A stretch of 64,000 nt of DNA from Roseiarcus sp963751165 (GTDB lineage Bacteria; Pseudomonadota; Alphaproteobacteria; Rhizobiales; Beijerinckiaceae): contig CAVVTP010000004.1 of the NCBI GenBank assembly GCA_963751165.1, forward strand, positions 62,001 through 126,000. The letters are read 5' to 3'. The notes beneath the pieces were generated by a model. That model did not search any database. It was not told the origin of the DNA and worked only from the letters and a program-made list of their open reading frames with translations. A program made the position numbers and the translations under genes. Shown in pieces: positions 7,614 through 16,958 of the stretch; positions within the stretch are counted from its first letter, which is position 1, and every line of letters starts with the position of its first letter.

Positions 7614-8672
7614 TCATTGGGCCGCGGCGATTGGCGTTTTCGGCGACTCAATGCCGCATGGCTCGAGCACCATCGGCGAGGTTTCGGCCTTATTGCCTCG
7701 CGCGATCCTCAGTAGTCCGTTGTCGAGATCTGTCAGGCTGTGCAGGGCGATCGGGGCGCCGTGAAAGACGCGGAAGCGGACGCTGACGACCCGCGGATTG
7801 CACGGGGACAAGGGTATAGAACGGAGCATGATGAGTCGGCCGTAGGCGAGGACTTCGCCGAATTCGTAGATGCGCTCCATCCTGAGTCCCTGCACATTCC
7901 GGTCGCGATGCGGCGGATCGACGGAATAAAATCCCGTCACCATCGAGGGGTCGAACGCGTAGACCCGCCGGATGCGCGGATCGGAATAGGCCGCAAGCTG
8001 TGCCAGTCCGCCGCCGAGCGAGTGGCCGATGGCGATGATCTCAGTCGCGCCGCGCCGGTAGCACGGGTCGCGCTCGATATGGTCGATGAAGTCGCCGATA
8101 TTGTCGCGCACCTGGTCATACTGGTCGTAGATAGGGAAATTGCGCAGAATCCAGTGGAAGTTGGATTCCCAGTCTCCTTCGTTCCCGCCGACGGTGCCGC
8201 GAAAGGCGATGACAGCTTCAGGACAGCGCGCGCCGACGCGCGCCCAGACCTGGACACCTAGGCCTCCAACGGACGCGCTCTGCCCCGGCGTTTGCACCCT
8301 GCATTCGTCCGGCCCGTCGCAGCTCCAGACATAGCGCCATTCGCTGAGCCATTTGGCCGCGCGCCGATCGTCGGCCGGGTCGCATGGCTTGCCATCGCCC
8401 GCGACGCAGGCGGGCGCGCGCGGCGCGATCCTGTGCGTCCCATAGACCCGCGGATCGTAGGATTGCTCTGCCAGCAGGGCGTAGGGGAGGACGCGCGCGG
8501 CAACAGGCCCCGCCCCCTGCTTCAGGGCGAAATTGTCCTCGCCTTCGGTCCGCTGAATGACCTGACTGGGACCCTGATCGAGATGCAGCTCCGCGCATCC
8601 CGGAAGAGAAGAGAGCGAGAGCGCTGTGGCGAGCAGGCCCCCGGCACGTCGAGCGGCTCCGAAAGGTCCCAT
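7614..8672 (-). CDS. Class 3 lipase-like lipoprotein
   Basis: A 352-residue protein. The ATG at 8670-8672 is chosen because it opens a lipoprotein signal peptide (GLLATALSLSSLPGC, lipobox LPGC); the open frame continues 74 codons upstream without plausible coding content. The nucleophile elbow GHSLGGG (about residues 234-240) follows EIIAI, and AFRGTVGG gives the oxyanion region of the lipase class 3 alpha/beta-hydrolase family. Candidate catalytic Asp and His are in YAFDPSMVTG and near HGAPIALHSL. It is probably anchored in the outer or inner membrane, facing the periplasm, as an esterase or lipase. Substrate unknown. Confidence 0.75.
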   Translation of the reverse strand: MGPFGAARRAGGLLATALSLSSLPGCAELHLDQGPSQVIQRTEGEDNFALKQGAGPVAARVLPYALLAEQSYDPRVYGTHRIAPRAPACVAGDGKPCDPADDRRAAKWLSEWRYVWSCDGPDECRVQTPGQSASVGGLGVQVWARVGARCPEAVIAFRGTVGGNEGDWESNFHWILRNFPIYDQYDQVRDNIGDFIDHIERDPCYRRGATEIIAIGHSLGGGLAQLAAYSDPRIRRVYAFDPSMVTGFYSVDPPHRDRNVQGLRMERIYEFGEVLAYGRLIMLRSIPLSPCNPRVVSVRFRVFHGAPIALHSLTDLDNGLLRIARGNKAETSPMVLEPCGIESPKTPIAAAQ

Positions 8673-8805
8673 GGAAGCCCTGCCAGCTGCAAGATTCGCC
8701 TCCGGGCAGGTTCCGGCGCGCCGGCGACCCCCGTCAAGGCTTCGATATCCGAGGCTTGCCCGCCCGGCGCCTTGTGAAGCGGCGACCTGACGGCATATCC
8801 GGCAT

Positions 8806-9435
8806 TCAGAGTTTAGGGGTCTGAAGCATCCAGGCGCGATCCCAGACTTTGTCCCTGTCCTCGTCAAATACCAGTGCCGGATCGGCCTCCGCAACCCCCC
8901 AGGCGCGCTCTTCGATTTCCCGTTCGAGCTGGTTCGGTCCCCAGCCGGCGTAGCCGAAGGCCACGAGGATTTTGGCCGGCCCTTTCCTGGCGCCGATGTC
9001 CCGCAGGATATCGAGGCTCGATGTCATCGACAGGCGATCGTTGACGGCGACGGTCTCCGGCCGACGGTAGTCGGCGCTGTGCACGACGAAGCCGACTTCC
9101 GGCTCGACCGGGCCGCCTGAGAATACGCGCACGTCACCGGCAACGTCGCTTCCCTTTTGGCCAAGCGCTTCGAAAAGGTTGGCGATCGAGGTCTCGCCGA
9201 TCGGCTTGTTGATGACGATCCCGACAGCGCCGCTCGGGCTGTGCTGAATGATCAAGATGACCGTACGCTCGAAGCGCGGGTCGCCCATCGAAGGCGCGGC
9301 GACCAGCAATTGGCCCGCCAACGAGGGCGGAGCCGGCGCTTCGTCCGGATTCGTGGGCAGCGCTGCGTTGAGGAGGACCGTCTGCAGGACGTACGCCACA
9401 ATCAAGCCGAGAAGACGCAACGCGATCGCGGACAT
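8806..9435 (-). CDS. YqgE/AlgH (UPF0301) family protein with N-terminal hydrophobic extension
   Basis: A 209-residue protein. From about residue 35 it matches the YqgE/AlgH family: LAGQLLVAAPSMGDPRFERT, HSPSGAVGIVINKP, VFSGGPVEPEVGFVVHS and FGYAGWGPNQLEREI. The biochemical role is unknown; AlgH is linked to alginate regulation in Pseudomonas. Before this domain is a hydrophobic segment (AIALRLLGLIVAYVLQTVLL), so this version is probably membrane-anchored or exported, unlike the usual cytosolic form of about 185-190 residues. The ATG at 9433-9435 follows GAGGCGAG; an in-frame ATG 18 bp earlier is possible. Confidence 0.85.
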   Translation of the reverse strand: MSAIALRLLGLIVAYVLQTVLLNAALPTNPDEAPAPPSLAGQLLVAAPSMGDPRFERTVILIIQHSPSGAVGIVINKPIGETSIANLFEALGQKGSDVAGDVRVFSGGPVEPEVGFVVHSADYRRPETVAVNDRLSMTSSLDILRDIGARKGPAKILVAFGYAGWGPNQLEREIEERAWGVAEADPALVFDEDRDKVWDRAWMLQTPKL

Positions 9436-9541
9436 GGCTCGCCTCGCGTCCATGGGGCGGGCCGAAGGTAGCACGCGCGTGTGGATCTCTGAAGAGCCGT
9501 TGTCGTCGACGGTCAGCATCCATCTCGGCCGCCGGCCGGCG

Positions 9542-11317
9542 TCACGACGCTTCTGCACTTTGATGCAGCTCTCTGCCCCGCATCAGGCGTCGGGCGATAT
9601 CGGCCGTCTGCAGCGCCGCGCGCTCCGTTGGCGAATGCGCGGCGAGATAGCGGGCGACCGCAATGAGAATATGCCGGCCCTCGTCGGTGTCGCCCCAGAG
9701 GCCAAATTGCCTGACCCCGGCCTCCAGCATCTGGTAGGCATGGAAGCCCGAGTCTTCCCGCAGCACCGCATGCGCGAGCGTGGCGATCAGCGCCTGCGGC
9801 GAGTGGCCAAGCGTCAAGTGCCGCGCCACCAGCCTTGCCGCAAGATCAACCTGTCTCTGGCGGTCGAAGGCGTCGAGCAGGGCGGTCCGGATGGCCTCCG
9901 CGTCGGCAGGCAGATCGTCGAGCTGCTCACCATCCTCGCCTGGAACCCGGGCCGGCGGCACATTGAGGTAGCGCGTGAGATAGAGGGCCATCGCACCGTG
10001 CAGCAGAGTCCGCGCCGCCAGGCGATCGATGGTCGCGATCCCGATCCGCCCGAGCATCTTGCAGAGAGCGTTGGCGTAGGTGAAGACGTGGTGCGCCGTC
10101 TCCCAGTCGGCGTGTTCATTGGCGTTGCCGAACCGCGCCACCCTGAGCGCCGCGCCGTAAGCAAGCGATCGGCCGAGGTCCGGCGGAAGGGCCCCCTGGC
10201 GAACCGCCGTCTTGATCGCGTCGACGATCGCGACGGGATCATCCCGCAGCAGCTCCCGGGCGAGGGCTGTGTGGTCGGCCCAGCCATGTGCGCCGCGGGC
10301 TTCGGCGAACAGTCCCGGAAATTGGCCGGCCGTTTCGTCGCAAAGCGCGACGAGATCGACAGGCTGGCGCCACTCGGTCGATTCCTCCGCGCCTCGCGCC
10401 GCTGCCATCTGGCCGACGATTGTCGGCAGCAGGGACGAAGCATGCTCCCAGCCGATCAGGTCCAGGCACTCGAACGCCTTGTTGATGAAATCGAGCGAGT
10501 GTCCACCATCGGCGAAGGCCCGCTCGGTCTCGGCGGCGAGCAGGGCGTCGGCGAGCGCGGCGGGCGAAAGACCGGCGGCGATCCCTGTGAGCAGGGTGCG
10601 CTCGGCCGCCTCGCGATGGCGAACCTTTGTCCAGCGCCGCAGCCAGCGCTTGAGCGTGGCCGGTTCCGGCCGGCTTTCGAGCGGCGCGCGTTCCCGTCGC
10701 GGCGGCTGCCCGTCACAGTCCGACGCCACCCCGCGCGCCCCGTGGAACAGCGCGAGATAGGCGTCATTCTCGCGTAGGGCGGGTAGCAGATTGGCCAGCG
10801 CGGTGAGGACCGTGAGGCCCACGCCCCAGCCATCCCGGTTCTGGGCCCCGAACAGCGCCGTCTGCCGGATGATGTCGGCCTTCGGCACGCCGGCCGCGAG
10901 CTGGCCGTGGACGGCCTTGGCGATAACGAGGCCGATGTCGTGCGCAAGGCCGTCGTCAAGCCGCTGGCGCCAGTGCGAGGCTGGATCAGCATGGCCGAAC
11001 GAGGTCTTTACCCAGACCTTGCCATCGAGCACCTCCACCGGGCAGGTGGGCGTGTCGTCCGCCCACAGATCGAAGGTACAGCCGCTTTCGAGATCGAAGC
11101 GGGCGTGGTGCCAATGGCAGGTGAGGATGCCGTCCTCGATGCTGCCGCGGTCGAGCGGGAAGCCCATATGCGGGCATCGATTGTCGAGCGCAAAAACGCG
11201 CTCTCGGTCAAAGACGACGAGGATCGGGCGGTGGGCGCCGTGCATAACGAGCCGGCCCTTGGCCTTCAGCTCGTCGAGGCTCCCTGCAAGCGTGAAGTCT
11301 GTATCTGGCACGTCCAT
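9542..11317 (-). CDS. Rieske [2Fe-2S] protein with large helical C-terminal domain
   Basis: A 591-residue protein. An N-terminal Rieske domain (about residues 1-110) has the cluster motifs CPHMGFPLD and CHWHHARFD (CxH and CxxH). A 480-residue mostly helical domain of low hydrophobicity follows, with no motif I recognise; it contains several conserved-looking His residues (for example HHVFTYANALCKMLGRIG and LLHGAMALYLTRYLNVP), which could bind metal. Start chosen at 11315-11317, preceded by GGGAGG at 7 nt. It is divergent from an MDR oxidoreductase 185 bp away, so they could form a redox pair. It is not a ring-hydroxylating oxygenase alpha subunit, because the usual iron-binding domain pattern is absent. 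Confidence 0.75.
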   Translation of the reverse strand: MDVPDTDFTLAGSLDELKAKGRLVMHGAHRPILVVFDRERVFALDNRCPHMGFPLDRGSIEDGILTCHWHHARFDLESGCTFDLWADDTPTCPVEVLDGKVWVKTSFGHADPASHWRQRLDDGLAHDIGLVIAKAVHGQLAAGVPKADIIRQTALFGAQNRDGWGVGLTVLTALANLLPALRENDAYLALFHGARGVASDCDGQPPRRERAPLESRPEPATLKRWLRRWTKVRHREAAERTLLTGIAAGLSPAALADALLAAETERAFADGGHSLDFINKAFECLDLIGWEHASSLLPTIVGQMAAARGAEESTEWRQPVDLVALCDETAGQFPGLFAEARGAHGWADHTALARELLRDDPVAIVDAIKTAVRQGALPPDLGRSLAYGAALRVARFGNANEHADWETAHHVFTYANALCKMLGRIGIATIDRLAARTLLHGAMALYLTRYLNVPPARVPGEDGEQLDDLPADAEAIRTALLDAFDRQRQVDLAARLVARHLTLGHSPQALIATLAHAVLREDSGFHAYQMLEAGVRQFGLWGDTDEGRHILIAVARYLAAHSPTERAALQTADIARRLMRGRELHQSAEAS

Positions 11318-11502
11318 TAGCGTACCTCCCGCAGCCGACTGTTTTGCGGCGGCCGCAATCCGGTCCGCCGTCTCAGGGGCCAATGAGGTTGCGTCGCCGC
11401 AGCGCCTCCAAGTGAGACGGCTCGAGCCAGTCCTTGCCAGCTGACGGCTACGTCGCCAAGCTCCCGTCGAACGAACGGGCGCGCGAAGGGAACGCGAACA
11501 AT

Positions 11503-12501
11503 ATGATCAATCGTCAGGTGGTGCTTGTCTCGCGGCCGGCCGGGATTGCGCAAGCTGAGAATTTCGCCGTTCGCGGCGCCCCCGTCGTTTCGCCGGCGGA
11601 GGGGCAAATCCTCGTCCGCAACGAATTCCTCTCGGTCGAGCCCGCGATGCGCGGCTGGATCGCCGACCACGGAAACTATTTGGCGCCCGTGGCGATCGGC
11701 TCGGTGATGCGCGCGCTCGCAGTCGGCGAAGTCCTCGAATCGCGCCATCCAGACTATCGCCCCGGCGAAATCGTCACGGGATGGTTCGGATGGCAGGAAC
11801 TGGCGACGGTCGACGGCGGCGCGGTGATCCGGCGTATCCTCGAGACCGATCTCCCCCATTCGCTCGCCCTGGGCGTGCTCGGCCTCAACGGCGTCACGGC
11901 GCTCGTCGGCCTGACCGTGATCGGCGAGCCGAAGTCGGGGGAGACGGTTCTCGTATCGACCGCCGCTGGCGCGGTCGGCTCAGCTGTCGGCCAGATCGCG
12001 AAGATCCTCGGCTGCAGGGCCGTCGGAATCGCCGGCGGACGGGAGAAGGTCGCGTAGTGCCTGAAGGTGTTCGGCTACGATGCGGCTTTCGACTACACGG
12101 CCCCAAGCCTCGGGGCGGCGATTGACCAAGCTTGCGCCGATGGCGTGAGCGTCTATTTCGACAACACATCCGGCGTCGTCAGCGATACAGTGTATCCGCG
12201 GCTTTCGGTCGGAGCGCGCGTGGTGGTCTGCGGCACCGCGTCGATCTCCTCCTGGAACCCATGGCCGACCGGGCCGCGGATCGAACGCCATCTCCTGGTC
12301 AAGCGCGCCCGCGCGCAGGGCTTCGTCATCCTCGATTACATGGACCGCTGGGAGGCCTCGGTCGCGACGCTGGCGGACTGGGTCCGGGCGGGCAAATTGC
12401 GTTACGAAGAGGACATCCTGGCCGGCCTTGAGGCCTGCCCCGACGCGCTCGCCGGGCTCTATCGCGGCGAAAACCGGGGCAAGCGCCTCATTCGGATCTG
12501 A
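11503..12501 (+). pseudogene. NADP-dependent MDR oxidoreductase (CurA/YfmJ-like) interrupted by an amber codon
   Basis: From the ATG at 11503 the frame gives the family N-terminus MINRQVVLVSRPAG, then LSVEPAMRGWI and the NADP-binding VLVSTAAGAVGSAVGQIAKI. At 12055-12057 there is one in-frame TAG (GREKVA*CLKVFGYDAAFDY); the same frame then continues to the natural end at 12501, including the family motifs YFDNTSG, CGTASISSWN and GKLRYEED. A CAG (Gln) to TAG change would explain it. The enzymes reduce activated double bonds or 2-alkenals with NADPH and lack catalytic zinc. As written the gene makes a 184-residue truncated product, or the base is a sequence error. Confidence 0.8.
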
Positions 12502-12504
12502 TCC

Positions 12505-12881
12505 ATGCCGTCCAGCACCATCGACTGGGATATTGAGACCGTGCCCGATTTGCTCGGCTTCGCCCCGCCAATATTGATAGGAAGGTCCGACGACGAAGTC
12601 CGCGCGGAGATGGTCGACAAGTTTCCCATGCTCATCTATCAGTCGATCGCCTGCATCGGCGCCCTGGTCGCGCTGCGGCAGGAAGATCATTGGGCGGTCT
12701 CTGCCGTCGGCGCCTCGCACATCGGGGAACGCCCGGAGAGGGAGATCATCTCTGCGTTCGTCAAGAAAAAGCCGCCGAGTTGGCCCCTCAGCTGGTCACA
12801 TTCAACGGGGCCGCCTTCGGCCTGCCGGTCCTACGCAATCGGGCAATGGTCTGCGGGGTCGCCGGGCGCGCGCCGGGTTGA
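12505..12881 (+). pseudogene. PolB-type 3'-5' exonuclease (exo2 family), frameshifted and truncated
   Basis: The frame opens 4 bp after the previous gene: WDIETVPDLLGFAPP carries the DIE exonuclease I motif of the predicted 3'-5' exonuclease family related to family-B polymerases. After FVKK the match moves to another frame (AAELAPQLVTFNGAAFGLPVLRNRAMV, exonuclease II-like) at the A-run 12766-12770, so one base is missing or added there. The match ends near 12877, where the intact family would continue for about 130 residues, so the 3' half is gone. Confidence 0.65.
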
Positions 12882-13148
12882 GGTTCACGGTGCGGGTGGC
12901 GGCGGCCTTCGCCCGATCGAGCCCGACCCGCGTGACAGCGGCGAGATTCCGGATAGACTTGGCCATGGACGGCCCCTTCAGATGGGTTGATGACAACGAC
13001 CGTCCTGCCGCGCTGACGCCATGCGGGGCGCTGTCCACTCTGTCATCGGAAAGCAACCGAAAGCCGGCGCGCTTGCGCCGCGTCGCGCTGATCGTGGCGA
13101 AGCGAACCGGCATGAGGTCGGGACTCGATACTCGCCACGCAGATGCGC

Positions 13149-13397
13149 TCAGCGGCCGCCGTAGAAACCGCTTGTCTGTGCATAATGGGTGGGATCGCCG
13201 CCGGCGGGGGACCAATAGATCGAGGGGTTGATCGAGTCAAAAGACGGCCCCAGCTGAACCCCGGGAGATCCGCTCGGCTGAAGCATGTGCTGGGGGTGAT
13301 CATGACGGTGGCGGTGACGACGCACCGTTTCCTGAGCGATGGCGTAGCCTGTAAGGCCGATCGTCAGAGCGACCCCAGCGACAAGACATTTGATCAT
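13149..13397 (-). CDS. Small secreted protein, function unknown
   Basis: An 82-residue product with a clear signal peptide (MIKCLVAGVALTIGLTGYAIAQ, cleavage probably after AIA or AQ) and a short His-rich mature part (RHRHRHDHPQH) ending DPTHYAQTSGFYGGR. GGAG lies about 9 nt before the ATG. The His cluster could bind metal, but that is speculation. Short exported proteins of this type are common in Hyphomicrobiales and uncharacterised. Confidence 0.6.
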   Translation of the reverse strand: MIKCLVAGVALTIGLTGYAIAQETVRRHRHRHDHPQHMLQPSGSPGVQLGPSFDSINPSIYWSPAGGDPTHYAQTSGFYGGR

Positions 13398-13892
13398 GGA
13401 ACAATGCTCCGGGTGGTGGGCGGAAGACGCATATCATCCGGGGTGTGTTCCTGCCCCTGAGACCCGCTCTGGCCGGACTGAATGTAGCTGACGCAACCTG
13501 CGAACGTTTACCACAAGGCAAAGACCGTGTTATTAACGGTCCTTGCGCGAGAGCCGTCCTGTGTCGCTTAAAAAAGCTTTATCAGTTTCTCAGCAATACC
13601 GCCAATTACGGGCAAGCTTTATTCCTGCTGTTCCCAAGTTTGGGGAGCGGTCGTGAGCGCGTGGTCCGCGTATATTGTTATCAGCCGTGGTACATAATTT
13701 TGTTCTTTGGCGGGGGTGCGTTTTGCTTTCTAATTGTGTCTGCCGACCGGATACTGCAGCAGCGCCAGCGTTGAAGCCCAAGCGCGCGACGCCGGCGCTT
13801 GCCCTGCGGGCGCTCCTTTCCTATAAGCCTGCGCTTCGCGCCGGTTCCGACACCCCTGGAGGCAAAGGCGCGATCAACTTAAGGACATCATC
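13398..13892. other. 495-bp intergenic region upstream of rplY
   Basis: No gene is recognised here. The stretch 13600-13740 is AT-richer than its surroundings and probably contains the promoter of the rplY-pth unit and that of the divergent small secreted protein. I could not place -35/-10 boxes with confidence. Confidence 0.4.
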
Positions 13893-14586
13893 ATGGCAGC
13901 GATCAAGCAACTCGCGGCCGTGACGCGCAGCGGGACAGGCAAGGGGGCCGCCCGCTCCGTTCGTCGCGGAGGCCGCGTTCCCGCCGTCATCTATGGCGGC
14001 GGTCTGAAGCCCGAGCCGGTCTCGGTCGACTTCAGGGACGTCAACAAGCTCATCTATGCGGGCCACTTCCTGACCACCATCTTCGAGCTCGAGGTGGACG
14101 GCCGCAAGGAGCGCGTGCTCCCGCGCGACTATCAGCTCGACGTCGTCACCGACTGGCCCGTCCACGTGGACTTCCTGCGGCTCACCCCGGGCTCGCGCGT
14201 GCGCATCGGCGTTCCGGTGCATGTCGCGAACCGTGACGCCTCGCCGGGCCTGAAGAAGGGCGGAACGGTCAACCTCGTTTTGCACTCGGTCGAAGTGTTC
14301 GCACCAGCAGACAACATCCCCGAGTTCGATCACGATCGACCTCACCGGTCTCGACTTCACCGATTCGGTGCATGTCTCGGACCTCGAGATGCCGGAAGGC
14401 TGCAGACCGGTTTCCGCCAGGACGGACCTGACCGTGGTGACGATCGTCCCGCCGACCGTCATAGCGGAGGAGCCGACTGCGGCGGCCGCGACCACCGCCG
14501 CTGCGCCGGCAGCCGCAGCTGCCGCGCCGGCGAAGGCCGAGGCCAAGGCTGCGCCAGCCGCCTCGGCCAAGCCCGCCAAGAAGTAA
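13893..14586 (+). pseudogene. rplY: Ribosomal protein bL25 (Ctc form), one-base frameshift
   Basis: The start is clear (AAGGA 7 nt before the ATG). The N-terminal 5S rRNA-binding domain reads MAAIKQLAAVTRSGTGKGAA, VPAVIYGGG and VHVDFLRLTPG. After ADNIPEF the family sequence continues one frame over as ITIDLTGLDFTDSVHVSDLE, caused by an extra G at 14328. It then runs to 14586 with the usual CTC-type Ala/Lys-rich tail. A one-base insertion in a conserved ribosomal protein gene, with the rest of the frame undamaged over 85 codons, is more likely a sequencing error than true loss. bL25 binds 5S rRNA in the large subunit. pth follows 64 bp later, a common pairing. Confidence 0.9.
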
Positions 14587-14650
14587 AGCCGAACGGCGCC
14601 CTCTGGGCTTGCTCGGAGGGCTTGTCGCCCACGCGATCGATCGGGACCTC

Positions 14651-15247
14651 ATGCTCGTCATTGCGGGACTCGGCAACCCAGGCGCGCGCCACGCGCGCAA
14701 CCGGCACAACGTCGGCTTCATGGCGCTGCAGGCGATCGCCCAGGCGCACCGCTTCGCGCCCTTTCGGAGCCGATTTTCGGGGCTCGCGGCGGACGGCGTG
14801 ATTGGCGGCAAGCGCGTCATGCTGCTCGCCCCGCAGACGTTCATGAACGAATCCGGCCGAAGCGTCGGCGAGGCGCTTCGCTTTCACAAGCTCGACGTGG
14901 GCGCGCTGGTCGTCATCCACGACGAGCTCGACCTCGCGCCGGCCAAGGTCAGGGTCAAGGTCGGGGGCGGAAACGCCGGCCACAACGGTTTGCGCTCGAT
15001 CAGCGCCCACGTCGGCAACGACTACCGGCGGGTGCGGCTGGGCATTGGCCATCCCGGCGACAAGGCGCTCGTGTACAATTTCGTCCTAAGCGATTTCGCG
15101 AAATCCGAGACCGGCTGGGTCGAGGCTGTTTGCCGAGCCGTTGCGGACGCCGCGCCGCTCCTCGTCGAGGGCCAGGACGCGAGCTTTCAGAACAAGACCC
15201 ATCTCGCCATCGAGGCGGCCGGCTTCGGCGAAAAAGCGGTCACTTAG
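14651..15247 (+). CDS. pth: Peptidyl-tRNA hydrolase
   Basis: A 198-residue enzyme that releases tRNA from stalled peptidyl-tRNA. Key motifs are present: VIAGLGNPG at the N-terminus, catalytic His in RHNVGFMAL, the Asn in QTFMNESGRSV, the Asp in VVIHDELDL, and GGGNAGHNGLRSI. The ATG at 14651 (MLVIAGLGNPG) is the family start; the open frame extends 14 codons upstream without conservation. It lies just downstream of rplY on the same strand, as in most alphaproteobacteria, where ychF often follows; here a convergent histidine kinase follows instead. Confidence 0.95.
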   Translation: MLVIAGLGNPGARHARNRHNVGFMALQAIAQAHRFAPFRSRFSGLAADGVIGGKRVMLLAPQTFMNESGRSVGEALRFHKLDVGALVVIHDELDLAPAKVRVKVGGGNAGHNGLRSISAHVGNDYRRVRLGIGHPGDKALVYNFVLSDFAKSETGWVEAVCRAVADAAPLLVEGQDASFQNKTHLAIEAAGFGEKAVT

Positions 15248-15252
15248 GCGGC

Positions 15253-16821
15253 TCACGCGGCCTGCGCCGAGTCCCGTCCTTTGCGCCGCAATCTGAGAAT
15301 GCGCCGCTCCTGAGCCTCCTGCGGCGCCTCCACATTTGTCGGCGGGGGCGCGTCCATCGTTCGCTCCGGCGGGAAGATCACCACGGCTTCCGTGCCCTGT
15401 CGCAGATTCGAGGTCAGCCGGAACTGCCCGCCGTGCAGCTCGACCAGGCCCTTGACGATCGGCAGGCCCAATCCCGTCCCCTCTTCCGCATGCTTGTGCG
15501 CGAGCGAGCCCCGGCCGAAGGAGGAGAGAACGATCGGGATCTCTTCCGGCGGGATGCCGGGCCCCGTGTCCTTGATCGAAAGGTATTGGCCGCCGGCGCC
15601 GGTCCAGCCGACCTTGACGGTGATCGAGCCGCCCTGGGGGGTGAACTTGATCGCGTTCGTGAGCAGGTTCAGGGTCACTTGCCGCACGGCGCGCTCGTCG
15701 GCCCAGATGCGCGGCAGATCGCAATCGAGGGAGTCCGTCAGGATCAGGTCGCGGCTCTTCGCCCGCATGGATAGGAGGCGGCAGCAATCCTCGACCAAAG
15801 CCGGCAGCGACACGGCCGCTTCCTTCAATTCGTAACGGCCGGCCTCGACCCGCGAAAGATCGAGAATCTCGTTGATGAGCATGAGGAGATGCTGGCCGCT
15901 CGCATGGATATCGTTCGAATATTCCTTATAGGCCGGAATGCTGTGGGGACCGAAGAGCTCGCCTTTCATCACCTCCGAGAAGCCGAGGACGGCGTTGAGC
16001 GGCGTGCGAAGCTCGTGGCTCATGGTGGCGAGAAATCGTGATTTGGCGAGGTTTGCGCTTTCCGCCCTGCGGCGCGCCTCGTCTGAGTTCAGCCTCGCCT
16101 GTTCGAGCTCGGCGATCAGCGAATCCTTCTCGGCCTGGAACGAAATGTTGCGGGCGGCCGAGGCGTGCAGGCGCTGGACGACGATCAGGAAATAGCCGAT
16201 GGCGCCGACCGCCAGCGCTGCCGTCGGCGCCGCCGCGCTCGTCAGGAGCGGAGCGTAGATCATGATCACGCCGACGATCATCGGCAGCATCCCCACGACA
16301 AAGGCCGCGGGGATGGCCGCAGCCAGCAGCGACATCACCGTCGAGACCAGCAGCATGACCAGAATGGCGAAGGCCTGGGCGCTGGGCTCGCCGGTCCGCA
16401 GGAGCGCCACGACGAGGTACGCCCAGGCCGAGCCGCAGAACGCCGTGGCGAGCACGAACTTGCGTCGCCATGCGCCGGCCGCCTTTTCCACGTCGACGCT
16501 CTCGAGGAAGGCGATTGGCAGCGAGTAGACCAAAGCGATCGCGCAGGCCATGAATGTCGACCAGATCGCCAGCGCCCCAGCCCCGACGAACGCCAGCGCA
16601 ACCGCGCAGAGGCCGAGCGCAAGCAGGCCCAGCGTCGGCGCGGCGCTGCGGTTTATCTCGGCGAACAGCCGCACCATCGCAGCCGAATGGGTCGGAATCG
16701 GATCGGGCCCGATCAAGGCCTGGCGCGCCCGGCGCAGTTCGAGCGACAGCCTGCGCCGGCGCGCGGCGGCGTCCGGATCGCCCCGCCCGGCGGCCCCCTT
16801 CTGCGCCCCCAGCTCACTCAT
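15253..16821 (-). CDS. Membrane sensor histidine kinase
   Basis: A 522-residue kinase with six or so membrane segments (about residues 60-220), a short coiled coil (AELEQARLNSDEARRRAESA), then the HisKA domain (FLATMSHELRTPLNAVLGF, phospho-His) and a HATPase domain with N box NLLTNAIKFTPQGG, G1 DTGPGIP and G2 GTGLGLPI. The C-terminal 40 residues are Pro/Arg-rich. The overall plan resembles PdhS/PleC-type kinases of alphaproteobacteria that act on DivK-like regulators, but no response regulator is adjacent. The ATG at 16819-16821 is chosen; a GTG 24 bp upstream is an alternative. Confidence 0.85.
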   Translation of the reverse strand: MSELGAQKGAAGRGDPDAAARRRRLSLELRRARQALIGPDPIPTHSAAMVRLFAEINRSAAPTLGLLALGLCAVALAFVGAGALAIWSTFMACAIALVYSLPIAFLESVDVEKAAGAWRRKFVLATAFCGSAWAYLVVALLRTGEPSAQAFAILVMLLVSTVMSLLAAAIPAAFVVGMLPMIVGVIMIYAPLLTSAAAPTAALAVGAIGYFLIVVQRLHASAARNISFQAEKDSLIAELEQARLNSDEARRRAESANLAKSRFLATMSHELRTPLNAVLGFSEVMKGELFGPHSIPAYKEYSNDIHASGQHLLMLINEILDLSRVEAGRYELKEAAVSLPALVEDCCRLLSMRAKSRDLILTDSLDCDLPRIWADERAVRQVTLNLLTNAIKFTPQGGSITVKVGWTGAGGQYLSIKDTGPGIPPEEIPIVLSSFGRGSLAHKHAEEGTGLGLPIVKGLVELHGGQFRLTSNLRQGTEAVVIFPPERTMDAPPPTNVEAPQEAQERRILRLRRKGRDSAQAA

Positions 16822-16958
16822 CACCCGCCCAGCGCCTTGCAACACCCGCGGCGATTATGCTGTTCCAATAATTAATGAGGCCTGACGAAGAGTCAGGGCG
16901 CGGGCGGATTTTCGGCGGGAATTGGTTAACCTGCGAAACCGAGCAGTGGGAGGAAAGG

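Noticed and set aside
12055..12057. Pyrrolysine or other recoding at the TAG
   Set aside because: No recoding genes or signals are seen and the family has Gln at this place; a point mutation or error is simpler.
12802..12966. Short minus-strand gene beginning MAKSIRNLAAVTRVGLDRAK
   Set aside because: It has an AAGGGG upstream but overlaps the exonuclease relic and soon becomes Arg/Pro-rich; no family recognised.
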